Assembly: GCA_037447655.1 (NCBI GenBank)
Contig: JBBHKE010000629.1
Span: 41,401-105,400, forward strand
DNA length: 64,000 nucleotides
Direction of reading: 5' to 3'
Origin: Zygnema cylindricum
Taxonomy: Eukaryota; Streptophyta; Zygnematophyceae; Zygnematales; Zygnemataceae
The translations under genes were made by a program, and so were the position numbers. The notes below the pieces were generated by a model. The model was not told where the DNA came from and did no database searches. It was given only the letters and a program-made list of their open reading frames with translations. Below, piece by piece: positions 1-10,330 of this stretch; the stretch's first letter is position 1; every line of letters starts with the position of its first letter.

Positions 1-533
1 GACGTCATCGCCCCCGCCAAACCCGAATTTGGCGGCTTTTAAATATAGCGGCACGCTGTGCCACGTGGCGCCACATCATTGGACGCCGGAAAGGATGGGA
101 GGAGGAACGATGGCTCTCATGTTGATAAGTGTCAACTGGAGAGCCATATTGTACAATGGCCATACAAGAAGTACAATCGCCAACTCTACCTTCTTTTACT
201 ATACACCCTTTTGATTGGCCTAAGGCAGAGTAGTAGGTAGTTGTGAGTAGGAGTTAAAGAGATTTAGCGTGTTTGAGGTGCCTCTCTCCAGGTGACCTTT
301 TGTATTTATATGCCATCTTTGGCCAGCCATAACTTACTGCTTAGGGGAACAAATTCAGTGATTCTTTTTGCGTTTCACTCAAGGGAGTCTTATCCTCACA
401 GGTAGGAGGGTGGTCACAGTATTTGTGTGCCTGGGCGCCACTTATTCAGTGGGAAAGTGGAAGGGGAAAATATTATCCTAGAGGCTTCACATATGCTGCT
501 TATTTTGTGGGATAATGGAGACCACAGAATTTC
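1..533 (+). repeat. S-family copia LTR, 3' part, cut by the window edge
   Basis: This matches, in opposite orientation, the complete solo LTR at 57057-57943: the CCACGTGGCGCC block, the GTAC-rich block, the CCAAT-type motif near 213, the R/U5 block with GATTCTTTTTGC, and the terminal GACCACAGAATTTCA. It ends at 533 in the CA expected of an LTR. No PBS follows, so it is a solo LTR or the 3' LTR of an element lying to the left. Confidence 0.8.
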
Positions 534-1039
534 AATTCCCTCCCATCAAAAACTAGAATTCGTGAAGGCGGGCTCGTAACTTGTTGTTCTGAGTAATTGC
601 TCCTACTGAAGATGATGAGGATGGAACTTTAGTCATCTCATAATGAAAACAAACAAGAAGCTTTCATAAAACTTGGTTTGAAAAACATCAACTTCAACAG
701 TTAATAAATCACAAATCAGAGTCGGAATAGCTTTGCAAATCTAATAAAATGAAAATAACATAAGGAGAAACACACACACAAAGTTACTAGTAATTTTGCC
801 CTATAGATATGTGAGATATTCACAGATAAAATTACCAAAAACAGCATGTACAGTTTTTGATACAAATGTTCCTAACTCCAAAAAATGGCTAAGTCCTACT
901 CATATACATTGAAGCTTCACTACTTATCGTACATAGGCAGACATGGTATACATCTAACAACTCGAAACACCTAATACTGTGCCTATACCCGAAATGACAA
1001 GGTATGTCAAACAAAGAAATTATACACTATTCAACTAAT
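534..1039. other. AT-rich stretch without a recognisable feature
   Basis: I see no coding region, RNA gene or clear repeat here. Confidence 0.5.
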
Positions 1040-1089
1040 CAAATATAGACAAAGACAATCTCAAACGAATATTTACTATTACTTAGGAT

Positions 1090-1640
1090 TCTGAATTCCA
1101 CGTCATGCATAATTTGTCTTGCCACACGGTATTTTTTGAAACTTTTTGAAGCGTTGCAAGACACATCATAATTTTTGAAATTATTTGGTTTGTCGCATGT
1201 TATTGCGTGACATTGTAGACGTAAAGCCTTGCATCCGTGGCTGTATAACATTCCTTTGCTTATACCTCTCCCGTCCGGACGCCATCACTTCGCAAATTTT
1301 TCAGCTTTACGTAAAATGACACTGCATCATCGAGACCTTTTCAGAAAAAACTCGTAAAAGGTGAATAGGGACAAAAATGAACAACCCTATATTTTTTTCC
1401 GTCGTCCAAAAATTATATTAAATTTTTACACCTGAGAATACGTTTTCCTATTTGTGAAAATGGCCCTACTTTGTTTAAAACACACCTCCGAAATGTTTTA
1501 TGATAAGTTTGAAGATGACTGACACTGGGTTGAAAAACAGAAGACAAATATTCGTACATCCTAAGTTCGAGAATGACGCAAATTGTACTCTACAAATTTG
1601 TCATTTCTTTGTACAGTTTACAACTTTAGCTTTCGCATGT
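1090..1640 (+). repeat. Left arm of a long imperfect inverted repeat
   Basis: Its reverse complement is found at about 2815-3400. The clearest matching blocks are the GTGACATTGTAGACGTA motif (about 1207 and 3290) and a roughly 45-bp block beginning ACATCCTAA (about 1556 and 2890). The arms enclose about 1.2 kb without a credible protein, which suggests an old long-TIR DNA transposon or a folded non-autonomous derivative. No target duplication could be fixed. Confidence 0.6.
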
Positions 1641-2420
1641 GCTGAAGTTACAGTTATTTTTTGTCGTTTTCCTCCATAACTTAGAAAAAAATGAGAAAAA
1701 ATCGGCAGCTGTACCAAAAAATTGAAATTACTACCATACAAGTTGCGTTACCTTGAAACTTTATATGTAATGGAGTATCTCGTCTAGCTAGATGCAATTT
1801 GTCGTCTAACGCCATTTTCGCGTCGTTACAGCTCATGTTCAAACTTTATATAAAATCACCTCGCTAGGTGATTTGAAATAAAGTCCCATGAGGTGAGCGA
1901 ATAGTCAGATGGTGTCGCACGTGTCGGATGTTTTTTACAGCTTTTATGCGCGGAGTACAAAAAAAAAACACACTACACATTTCCAGCCTGTGCGTATTGT
2001 TTTTCGTGCGCTGATTTCCGTACAAGGGTTGTCGTAAGGCCCATCTTTCAAACACACGTGTCTTCACACATATGGGGTAGGAAAGACATTGTGCATCTGT
2101 CGGCAAGTGGGAAGACGAAAAACGAAGACGCATTTCTGTGCGAAAGGAAAATGTATTTTAGGGTTTTGACATGCCGACAATGTGGCGTATGGACATTAAG
2201 AAGTCACAAAAACTATACAGTTTGCGTAGAGACGCCTCAAATTGAAGCCGAGTGGAAGTTTTGCCTCATTTTGTGTACCACTTCATGTGTTAAGTCACTT
2301 TTTAAAGTAACAAGTTATTTGTGTTTACATCCGAATGCATTGAAAGTTGTATCTAGAATCTTCGCTAAAAAAAACAAAGTAACAATACTAAGTTTTGGTT
2401 ACATGCGAAAGTACCCTTAG
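1630..2420 (+). repeat. Dispersed repeat copy, related to 29030-29960
   Basis: Long colinear similarity to 29030-29960, including the AAGTTACAGTTATTTT block, the GACAATGTGGCG block and the TTTTTRAAGTAACAAGTTAT block. The 120-codon frame at 2058-2420 is not preserved in the other copy, so I do not treat it as a gene. Confidence 0.65.
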
Positions 2421-2603
2421 CCATATTGGGTCGTACCCTTACACATAGGGGCAAGTTTGCTAAGTTACAAGTACATGGGGACATAGCCTAAGTCTCAAAT
2501 AAATCTTTTTGCAGAATCTGCAAGTCGCTTTTGCCTTGTCTTTTAGGACATACTGTCGTGCCTAAACGTGCGCTTCGTACGCCGACAATGTGGTACTATG
2601 GTA

Positions 2604-2640
2604 CAGTACACCAACAATCGTTATTAGCGTAATGTATACT
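2604..2640 (+). repeat. Terminus of a pogo-like MITE
   Basis: After a TA, the sequence begins CAGTACACC and continues into ATCGTTATTAGCGT. This matches the terminus of the complete MITE at 4723-4948. A partner end may be the inverted motif at 3916-3941. Confidence 0.5.
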
Positions 2641-2814
2641 AATTTCTTCCCGGTTTTTTTTTTCAAATTCTCAAATAGCATAACTTGTTATGTTTTTTTC
2701 TTTACGCCATTTGGGGTTTTTTTTAAGTACCGTACAAAACAAAAGTATGGGTATGTCCCCATGTGCATAAGTAAGGGTTTTTTTTGTCGTTTTCTTGTAA
2801 AACTTAGCGCCGTA

Positions 2815-3400
2815 CTGCCTAAGTTGCAACCGTACAAAGAAATCGCAAATTTGTAGAGTACAATTTGCGTCGTCCTCGAAATTAGGATGTTTGAAAATTT
2901 GTCGTCTTGTGTTTTTCGACCCACTTCCACGACAAAAAACATCATCTTCAACCTTACGTTAAAAACACATGCGCGATGTGTTTTAAAACTAGGTATTTCG
3001 ATAAACAAATAGGAACACATATTCGCACGTGTGGTAATTTAAAAAAAATCCATAAGATTTCCAAGGACAAAGAAAAGTACAGAATTCGCTATATTTTGTG
3101 TGTTTAAGTTTTAATACGACAAAGAAAAGTACACAATTTGTTTGGTTATGTCCGTTTTCCGTCCAGTACGGATTTCTTTTTTGCAGGGGTCTTCAAATTC
3201 CGATGCCATTTCACGTGGACCGGAAAGGAGAAGCAAAGGAAAAGCGCCTCGTCTTCAACTGTGTAACGGCACAGGCTCGAAGGCGGTACGTCTACAATGT
3301 CACGGTAAGACATGCGACGTCACAAGCAGTTCCAAAAAATAATGTGCGACCACAGATTGCAGACGCTGACAACCGTCACAAGTATTGTCGACGTATACAA
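2815..3400 (-). repeat. Right arm of the long imperfect inverted repeat
   Basis: Partner of the arm at 1090-1640. Direct repeats are mixed in: the block around 1656-1690 recurs at 2775-2810 in the same orientation, and a GCTAAGTTACAAGYACATGGG block occurs near 2458 and again near 3490. The region is therefore a mosaic of related repeats. Confidence 0.55.
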
Positions 3401-3619
3401 TCGTCACGAGTGAACTTACGATTTCGTCCTTACAGACATAGGGACACTTGAAAACAGGGTCCGTCGGGTCCGCGCTAAAATACAAAGTAAGTTCGCTAAG
3501 TTACAAGCACATGGGGACATACCCTATGTTGTCTTTTATATAGTGTGGTGTACGGTCAGTGTCAGACCGTACAGAATCGTACCTTTTTAAGTAAAAAAAG
3601 CATAATTAATGAGATTTAG

Positions 3620-3945
3620 TAACCGCGGACGCATGAGAATATGCGCTCTAAAAAGGGGATGAAATCGGGCTGTCAAATATCACGTTCGCACATATTCGTC
3701 CAACAACCACGTTTTGACCGTGTGAACGCGTGTACGATTTGTCAGATTTTGTCCATATACCTATATTAGTGTAGGCATGTTTGCGACCGACATATATTTT
3801 TTTCAAAGACCCAAATTAGCATTAGTAAACAATTAGAATGTATGTTTTTTTTGAAAATTTTCAAATTTCTTATTAGCATAAATCAATGTAATTATTCCTA
3901 TACGCTAAAGAAACATGTACGCTAATAGCGATTGGCGGTGTAGCG
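3620..3945. repeat. Repeat fragment with an inverted MITE terminus
   Basis: The stretch 3748-3900 resembles 62640-62830 (TTTGTCAGATTTTG block, then a TTTTTTTTGAAAA run). It ends near 3941 in ACGCTAATAGCGATTGGCGG, an inverted copy of the CACCG...TATTAGCG terminus. Confidence 0.5.
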
Positions 3946-4722
3946 TCCAAATCATTGATTGGATGTTCCAACAGCTGGCATATAGCCTTCTCATAATATC
4001 CAGAATCAATAGAAAGATACGCGCGGCATGGATGCTCTGGAATCATCTGTACGAACGGAATCTTTTTCTGTGATATACAGCCTGTCTTAGGAATCAATTG
4101 CCTTCGATCAGTTGATTCCTGACAGGTTCGTTTTGTCTCAGAGTGCCAGCTGTGAACCATATTTCTTGTTGATATCCTGTCGGGTTCTTTACAGTCGCAC
4201 TACTGCAGTTATGTTCGAGAGGCTTCAGCTATGGAACAATTTTGTCGTTTCAAGCCTACATGTCTGAGCTATTCAACTTTTAACACGTGTCAGGGCTGGA
4301 CTTCATTGGACCATTTAAGTCTCGTCTACTCGCCCTTTTGGCTGGGCTCCTATTGGTCCAAAGAGCTTTTTTTTTTACACCCGAATTAAATTTTTACCGG
4401 CCAATGGAATCGCGATACTCTTTGAAAAAGATAATGAAGCGCATAAATAATTAAATAGAACTGTAGAAACGCAATTATTGGAGTAGGATTGTACAATTAT
4501 ACGGTCCCCACTGGCGTATATAATAAACTTTTGAATTTTGAACCGACTAATTATCCTCCACGTGGAGACTATTGCCGCGTAGATTTTTTATTTTTTTTCC
4601 TTTCGGCTTCCAGTCCTAATCTTGTATACCAAGGGTGAGCTCCATAGGCCTTGACTATATTCACAAAACAGGAATCTACCGTACTTATCGCACGTGCGCC
4701 ATAATGTACCTTTGCAGATGTA
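3946..4722. other. Non-coding stretch
   Basis: No credible gene. It contains short AT-rich and poly-T runs (for example around 4370 and 4590) and no repeat that I could match elsewhere in the window. Confidence 0.45.
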
Positions 4723-4948
4723 CAGTACACCGTCGATCGTATTTAGCGTGTATGTTTTTTTGTCTCATAAAACATCTTTTCTCCGTACATACATGTCGGA
4801 TTGTGAATCTGACGGTTGCGATTGAAAGGTTGTATTCTCAGCTTACGAATGGCGGTCTTAAATTGAAAATTGGACAAATGTGTACAGAGATAAGATGTTT
4901 TCAACGGCGAAAAAACCATACACGCTAAATACGATCGACGGTGTACTG
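4723..4948. mobile_element. Complete pogo/mariner-like MITE, 226 bp
   Basis: Terminal inverted repeats of roughly 80 bp, imperfect inside, begin CAGTACACCGTCGATCG and end in the exact inverse. They are flanked by TA on both sides (4721-4722 and 4949-4950). TA duplication and CAGTA-type ends are typical of Tc1/mariner-superfamily pogo-like elements. It encodes no transposase. A related copy lies at 9365-9540. Confidence 0.8.
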
Positions 4949-4950
4949 TA

Positions 4951-5427
4951 CTGTTCCTCATTATCATCGTACTTTCCAGTTCCTTCAAGCGAACATCAAG
5001 AGGTACAAAGTGACAAACACGATCGCGAAATCCCGACAAAATCTGACAAACAAGCTTTTGGACAAAAGGCAAGTAACTGTTCGCCACCTGGAGACAAAAT
5101 AGATATTGAAACTCTTCAGCCGTCAATCATTCGTTCGTGACCATTCGATTATAGGATGCTGGCAGTTCAGAAGCTAGCCGTCCTTCCCAACAAGTACGAT
5201 TTCGTGTCGTAAATATTTGCTTGATTTTCCGTCAATCGTTGTGTTGATTTGGGTAGCGTCAACAAAAATACGTACGGACGACTTAAATAGTACAATAGTA
5301 CTGTACTTAGACGTTTTGATAAAACGGGACACGGACCATGCCCGTGTAACGGGCGTTGATTTATAGTTTTGAAAACAATGCCTCCCTATGAAATTTCATA
5401 TTTTCTCCGTACCTCCCGAATCCAGTT
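4951..5427. other. Non-coding stretch
   Basis: No domain-bearing frame and no repeat structure seen. Confidence 0.4.
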
Positions 5428-5545
5428 AGTACACCGCGAATCGCTATTAGCGTACATGACGCTAATTGGGGTACCCCTTTTTTTGGGGCAAATTCTCAAA
5501 TAGAATAAAGTACGCTAAATGTTTTTGCACGTTATTTGAGGTACC
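5428..5545 (+). repeat. MITE terminus with internal inverted motif
   Basis: Begins GTACACCGCGAATCGCTATTAGCGT, the family terminus. The motif GGGGTACCCC and its near-copy GAGGTACCCC recur within 60 bp. The other end was not found. Confidence 0.45.
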
Positions 5546-5559
5546 CCGCTCAATATACG

Positions 5560-5626
5560 ATATATCGCAGATATATCGTATTGACGATATATCGAAAACG
5601 ATATATATATATATATATTTTTTTAA

Positions 5627-5628
<2 letters not shown>
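5560..5628. repeat. Palindromic GATATATCG repeats and an AT microsatellite
   Basis: Several overlapping copies of the palindrome CGATATATCG are followed by an (AT)n run. The same motif recurs at 6609-6665 on the far side of the inverted repeats at 5813-6605, so it probably belongs to one element. Confidence 0.6.
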
Positions 5629-5659
<31 letters not shown>

Positions 5660-5696
5660 AGCACTCAGTGGGGGGGGGGTGGGGGGGGGGGGGGGG
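5629..5696. repeat. Homopolymer hairpin: C30, 11-nt spacer, G10-T-G16
   Basis: Thirty cytosines are followed by GAGCACTCAGT, ten guanines, one T and sixteen guanines. The arms are complementary and the spacer contains the small palindrome CACTCAGTG. As DNA this could form a cruciform, a G-quadruplex or an i-motif. Run lengths may be unreliable because homopolymers are prone to sequencing and assembly error. Confidence 0.85.
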
Positions 5697-5700
5697 CAAA

Positions 5701-5766
5701 ATTTCCGTACTATTTGCCGTACTATTTTTCGTACTATTTTCCGTACTATTTTCCGTACTCTTACTG
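5701..5766 (+). repeat. Short tandem repeat TTCCGTACTATT, about five copies
   Basis: Degenerate 11-12 bp units centred on CCGTACTATTTT follow directly on the poly-G run. Confidence 0.7.
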
Positions 5767-5812
5767 TACGGACACGCAATTTTTGCGATATATATCGCAA
5801 TAGTTTATGTTG

Positions 5813-6706
5813 GTCCCGGTCAGAGGTCGCAAACGGCCAACCGAAACAGTGACCGACCGTTAACCGACCGCCCGCGCCGGATCCGGAAAGGATTCGGTTG
5901 CAAAATTTTGGGGGTCGGGCGGTTACGGTCGGTTGACTCACCAGGAAAAAAAACAACGGTCAGTTACGGTCGGTCAAACAAAAAACCAAAAAAAATGAAA
6001 ATTTTGTACTTTTTTTTTCCAACATTATTGTTCTTTGTACTTTTGGTATCGTGGAAGTACGTGGCACATGATTAGCGTCGCAAATCTGACACGGTACTGT
6101 AGTAAGCTATTTATTTCGCAAATCAAAGGGAACGCGACAAAGCGTCGCAAATCTGACACGGTAGTACACTATTCATTTCGAAAATCTTAGGGAAAGCGAC
6201 AAAGCGTCTCAAATCTGACACGGTAGTACAATATTCATTTCGCAAATCTTAGGCAACGCGACAAAGCGTCGCAAATCTGACACAGTAGTACACTATTCAT
6301 TTCGCAAATCTTAGGGAACGCGACAAATCGTAATTATTGGCTTATTCCGTCGTACATTGATTAATTTTGTACTTTTTCGGTTACGGGCGGGCACGGTTAG
6401 TCGCGAAAAATCAAGATTCGGTTAATTTTTATTTTCGTAAACGACGGTCGGTTAACGGTTAACAATTTTGGAGCGTGAGTCAACCGACCGTAACCGCCCG
6501 ACCCCCAAAATTTGGCAACCGAATCCGTTCCGGATCCGGCGCGGGCGGTCGGTTAACGGTCGGTCACGGTTTCGGTTGACCGTTTGCGACCTCTGCCTCT
6601 GGTCCCGGTACGATATATCGAGGAATCTGCAAGATCGATATTCGATATATCGAATATCGAAATTCTCGCGATATGAAACTACCCGATACCCAACACTACC
6701 AGTTAG
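5813..6706. mobile_element. Degenerate hAT-like non-autonomous element with long inverted repeats
   Basis: The blocks 5813-5940 and 6476-6605 are long inverted repeats of each other (GGTCCCGG...GAGGTCGCAAACGG at the outer ends, GTTGACTCAC at the inner end). Right of them, GATATATCG palindromes lead to a terminus reading CCCGATACCCAACACTA. That is the inverse of TAGTGTTGGGTATCGGG and is close to the TIR of the intact element at 8145-9040. The left terminus is not recognisable; the homopolymer region sits where it should be. A tandem array fills the centre. No coding potential. Confidence 0.6.
6075..6327 (+). repeat. Tandem repeat, four copies of about 62 bp
   Basis: Units start at 6075, 6142, 6204 and 6266 with GCGTCGCAAATCTGACAC and end AACGCGACAAA. 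The first unit is about 5 bp longer. The unit contains an inner inverted motif (GCGTCGC and GCGAC). Confidence 0.85.
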
Positions 6707-7895
6707 CCAGGAGTGACACGTATGAATTTAGATAATACCTTCTTTTTGAATCCGGTCACATCTGGAGTTCAGTATGGAATCTTGCAGACACGACAAATTT
6801 CGATGGGGAAATTCCAGACTATGGGTATCAATTTTGAGATAGTAGGATATTCTGTGACGGCAGGACGGCCGTCGGGCGGTTACCGTCAATTCTTTGCTCG
6901 CCTTTATATAATATTGACGGCGTTCGCGACGACCGTTCGTCCGAGGACGGGCTAAAATATTTCCCCGGCATTTTTGGGAATTAATCTGGGCCATCCGCAT
7001 GCATCTTCATATGAGATTATAACATATTTTTGATGTGAGAGGATTTTCGCACAAAAAAAAAAGGAGGTTTTTATTTATTTTATTTTTTATTTTCGCGCTC
7101 TTCCAGTATTCTTCCGAATGAGCCAATCACGTTCACCGCGGTTCGGCGGGTATTTCGAGGGTATGTCTGACACGTGTGAACCCAAAATGTGCCAATTAGC
7201 GTCATCTAAAATTTGGAAGAAAGGGACGTGTTACACCGCCGGCTAAACGACAAAATGCTAACTTCATAAAAAGTGACACCTGTTGAAATTAGGCCGAAAG
7301 AGGGTACATAACTGTACGGTAGCGGTCGATTTGTGGTCGCATCGCCAGCTATTGTACTTTTTTCAAATCGTGGCAGATACGCCTAGCTGGAGTCCTGTCC
7401 GTACATGATCTTCCGGTTCTGACAAACTTATTGTGTATTTTCAAGATTTTCCGTACTCTTTGGGATGCAGTTACAAAACACACCTACACGTCTCGATTCT
7501 GACAGGTATTAGTGTATCCGTACCTTCTTATTCAGACCCCTGACGCCAGTTTGTGGTCGTTCATGCCCCATGACCAGCTTGCGTATCTAGGAAGATACGC
7601 CTCGCTGGATTCTAGTCCGTACGCAATCCTTCCACGTCCCACTGTGATTCCCTGTATTTATTCCGAAATTCGAAAGATGCCACGTAGCCTTCGAATCTAC
7701 TGTAGCTACACCTTGAATCGTTATTAGCGTCAATGGTTTTTCCGCCACTTAAAACCATAGATGTCCTATGCGCATAAAACGCACGGAGTAAACTAACGAA
7801 TACTACGTAGAGTGCGCATAAAATAATTTCAAACTTTTAAAATTCGTAGGTAAAATTCGTACTTTTTTGTACTTTTCAAATTCAAATATTTAAAT
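6707..7895. other. Non-coding stretch with scattered GTAC and MITE-like motifs
   Basis: No credible gene. A partial MITE terminus motif (AATCGTTATTAGCGT) lies at 7716-7730. The rest is AT-rich with several CCGTAC motifs. Confidence 0.45.
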
Positions 7896-7919
7896 ATTGA
7901 AAACCCTAAAAACTGAAAC

Positions 7920-9240
7920 GTGCAACGAACTAGAGGCGAGCACCGGCATTTACGACGTCTCAAACGGCAGCTTCCTTCTGAAGACGGATTGGAGGACAGA
8001 TGAAAATACGTACACACAAATGAAGCAAAACGGCTCAAGGAAGCCGCCGTTGGAGACGCCATATATTCCGCGGCTCGCCGCTCAGATAAAAATACGCATG
8101 CGAGACGCCATAATTTCCGCGGCTCGCCGCTCAGATAAAAATACTAGTGTTGTGTATCGGTAAAAAACTTATCGCGATAACACCGATACCGATAGTTATC
8201 GGTTATCGAACGGTCAGAGGTTCCGATATATAGGTCTGGGACCAACAATTCTATATCGGCGATAACTTAAAAAATACATAGTATGCATACAATAGTACTA
8301 TAAAACATACTGTATTATTTTATTGATTTTATATAGCGTGGCATGCCACGTATAAAAAGCTGTTTTCAGTTACGGTTTAACTGCAATTTATTACGGTAAA
8401 CGTTGCACATAAACGTTGGCCAGTTAATTGAACAAAGATTTTACGGCGACATACGGAAATTTACTAAAAAACTGGTGAACATGGAACTGGAAAAGGACGG
8501 CGGACACAAAAGTACAACGGACGCAAAATAACATTCTGCGCGCCGCCGGAATCGAACGGACGACTTGGAATGAGAAAACACGAGCGGACGGGCCAGCGTG
8601 AGCGCCGACATCCCGGAATGGCTCTTTTGGCAGCTTTTGCCAAAAAAGCCGACAGATTGACACGTGGCACGTCCCCAGTGGATCTCAAGGAATTAAGGGA
8701 CAAAGCCATGGCGTCGGATGTGAAAGGTACATCGTTTTTACTGGATCCGTATCAAAATCGTACAGATTTCATGGCGGCTACGGTACTTTCTATGCTTGTA
8801 CACGTCCGGAGAATAAGACGTACAGTTGAGTGTACAGACCGTACATTTATCTGTACGGTCCGTACAGTTATCGCCGATAATTATCGTTATCGGCATTATC
8901 ACCGATAAGTACCCGATATTATCGGCTACTTATCGGCGATAAGACCGATGTTGATATATCGTACCAATATATCGATTATCGGATACCCGAAAAAAGGTCC
9001 ATATCGGTTATCGGCAAATCCTTACCGATACACAACACTAAAAAATACGCTTGCGAGACGCCATAAATTCCGCCGATCGCCGCTCAGATAAAATACGAGC
9101 GCGCAAATGAAGCAAAACTGCAAAAGTGATAAGTGCAACGAACTAGCGGCGCGCGCCGGAATTTACGGCGTCTCCAACGGCGGCTTCCGCTGAAGACGGA
9201 GTGGAGGATAAGATAAAAAAAAACACGCGCGCAAATGAAG
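7920..9240. repeat. Repeat with GAGACGCC/GCGGCTCGCCGCTCAGATAAA units, split by the hAT element
   Basis: A unit of about 45 bp (GAGACGCCATAA..., CCGC, TCGCCGCTCAGATAAAA) occurs near 8052, 8102 and 9055. An inverted relative (GCAACGAACTAG...GGAATTTACGGCGTCTCC) occurs at 7920-7965 and 9135-9175. The insertion at 8145-9040 separates the halves. This is probably an older MITE-like repeat. Confidence 0.6.
8145..9040. mobile_element. Intact non-autonomous hAT-type element, 896 bp
   Basis: The terminal inverted repeat TAGTGTTGTGTATCGGTAA is perfect at both ends, and the element is flanked by an exact 8-bp duplication AAAAATAC (8137-8144 and 9041-9048). An 8-bp duplication with a TAGTG-type end is diagnostic of the hAT superfamily. 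Sub-terminal DNA is full of ATCGGT/ACCGAT and CGATAA motifs, expected as transposase-binding repeats. Short frames inside (for example 8570-8908 plus) show no BED finger or hAT C-terminal dimerisation domain that I can recognise, so it probably depends on a transposase made elsewhere. Confidence 0.88.
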
Positions 9241-9364
9241 CAATTTTTTTTTAAATGTCCGTACAATTTTCCATACAGTTGAGGCGTACAAAATTTACGA
9301 AAGCTACGAAACAAACGAATACTACGTAATTTTCCTAAAAATGTCCAAATCCGTACGAATTGGA

Positions 9365-9540
9365 CATCTATGCTTAAAACAACTTTTCTCTGTACAAACT
9401 TGTTAGATTTTCAATTTGAGACCACCAATCGGAAGCTGGGAATGTTGCCTTTCAATCGCAACCGTCAGATTCACAATCCTACAAGTGTGTACAGAGAAAT
9501 GATGTTTTAAGTGGCGAAAAAATCATTGATGCTAATTCCA
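9365..9540 (-). repeat. Degenerate copy of the 4723-4948 MITE
   Basis: Shares the AACATC...TCTCTGTACA block, the ATTGTGAATCTGACGGTTGCGATTGAAAG block (inverted here) and the TGTGTACAGAGA block with the complete MITE. Its termini have eroded. Confidence 0.7.
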
Positions 9541-9787
9541 ATTCACGGTTACTTCCAAGGAGAGGTCGCAATCGTGTACCTGAATCTGTACCCGATCCGT
9601 ACCCGGCCGGCCTCGTCAGATCCAAAAGGTATTTAGGTGCAAAATTTATATCGTACGGACGTAGCCCACGTGTCAATCCTCTATAAAAAATGACCGTGAT
9701 TTGACAGTTGGATATTAGAATCGTACCATTTCTAAACTGATCGAAATGCAGGTCGATATTTCCTAATATATCGAAAAAATATCGACC

Positions 9788-10330
9788 TAAAATTCCAAAG
9801 ATATATTTTGCATCTCCCAAGTCCTTCATCTAAAACCTATTGTTCAGAGACGTTTTGACTTTGTTGATTTCAGTGAGAGAGTTGCTCATTATCAGCAAAT
9901 CATCTATATATACGGCTAGGTCAATCACTCCATCCTCCCCTTCCATAATATAGATGGAATGATCTAAGCTAATCTTAATAAATCCTTGCTTAGTGAGAAA
10001 CTTGTCTAGCTTAATGTTCCATTAACGAGGTGCTTACTTTAGTCCATATAAGGATTTCAACAGTTTACAAACCAAATTTTCTTTTCCCTTTTCAACATAC
10101 ATTTCTGGTTATTTTATATAGATTACTTCTTCTAGATCCCCGTGTAAGAAGGTCGTTATCAAATCCATCTGTAAGATCTCCATGTCCTCTATGGTTTCTA
10201 AGGTAAGCCAAATTCTCACAGTAGGAAATTTGACTACTAGAGAGAAGGTTTGTTCAAAATCTATTCCTTCTTTTTGATTATAACCTTTAGCAACAACTCT
10301 AGCCTTGTATCTTTCAATCTTATTATCTGG
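9788..10330 (-). pseudogene. Copia B: reverse transcriptase, C-terminal part
   Basis: Read on the minus strand from 10330 downward, this is the copia RT from the NPDN motif onward: lysine-rich KARVVAKGYNQKEGIDFEQTF-like text, a YIDDL-type active-site region and the MKDLGDAKYIFGI motif just before 9788. After that, similarity stops at non-copia DNA, so RNase H and the 3' LTR are lost. The right edge is where copia A inserted: the TCTGG at 10326-10330 is duplicated at 16741-16745, and B's coding sequence resumes there. Frameshifts and stops make it inactive. The polypeptide would have been the polymerase of a copia pol polyprotein. Confidence 0.85.

Noticed and set aside
2058-2420. 120-codon frame on the plus strand
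   Set aside because: The homologous repeat at 29030-29960 does not keep the frame.
4743-5126. 127-codon frame on the minus strand
   Set aside because: It lies across the MITE and its TIRs and is not kept in the related copy at 9365-9540.
5462-6075. Overlapping open frames of 128-179 codons on both strands
   Set aside because: They pass through the C30/G26 homopolymers and AT repeats and consist of Pro or Gly runs.
6075-6327. CRISPR array
   Set aside because: The repeat is a head-to-tail tandem array without unique spacers, in eukaryotic transposon DNA.
8570-8908. hAT transposase
   Set aside because: The frame inside the hAT-type element shows no BED finger, catalytic motif or dimerisation domain that I can recognise.
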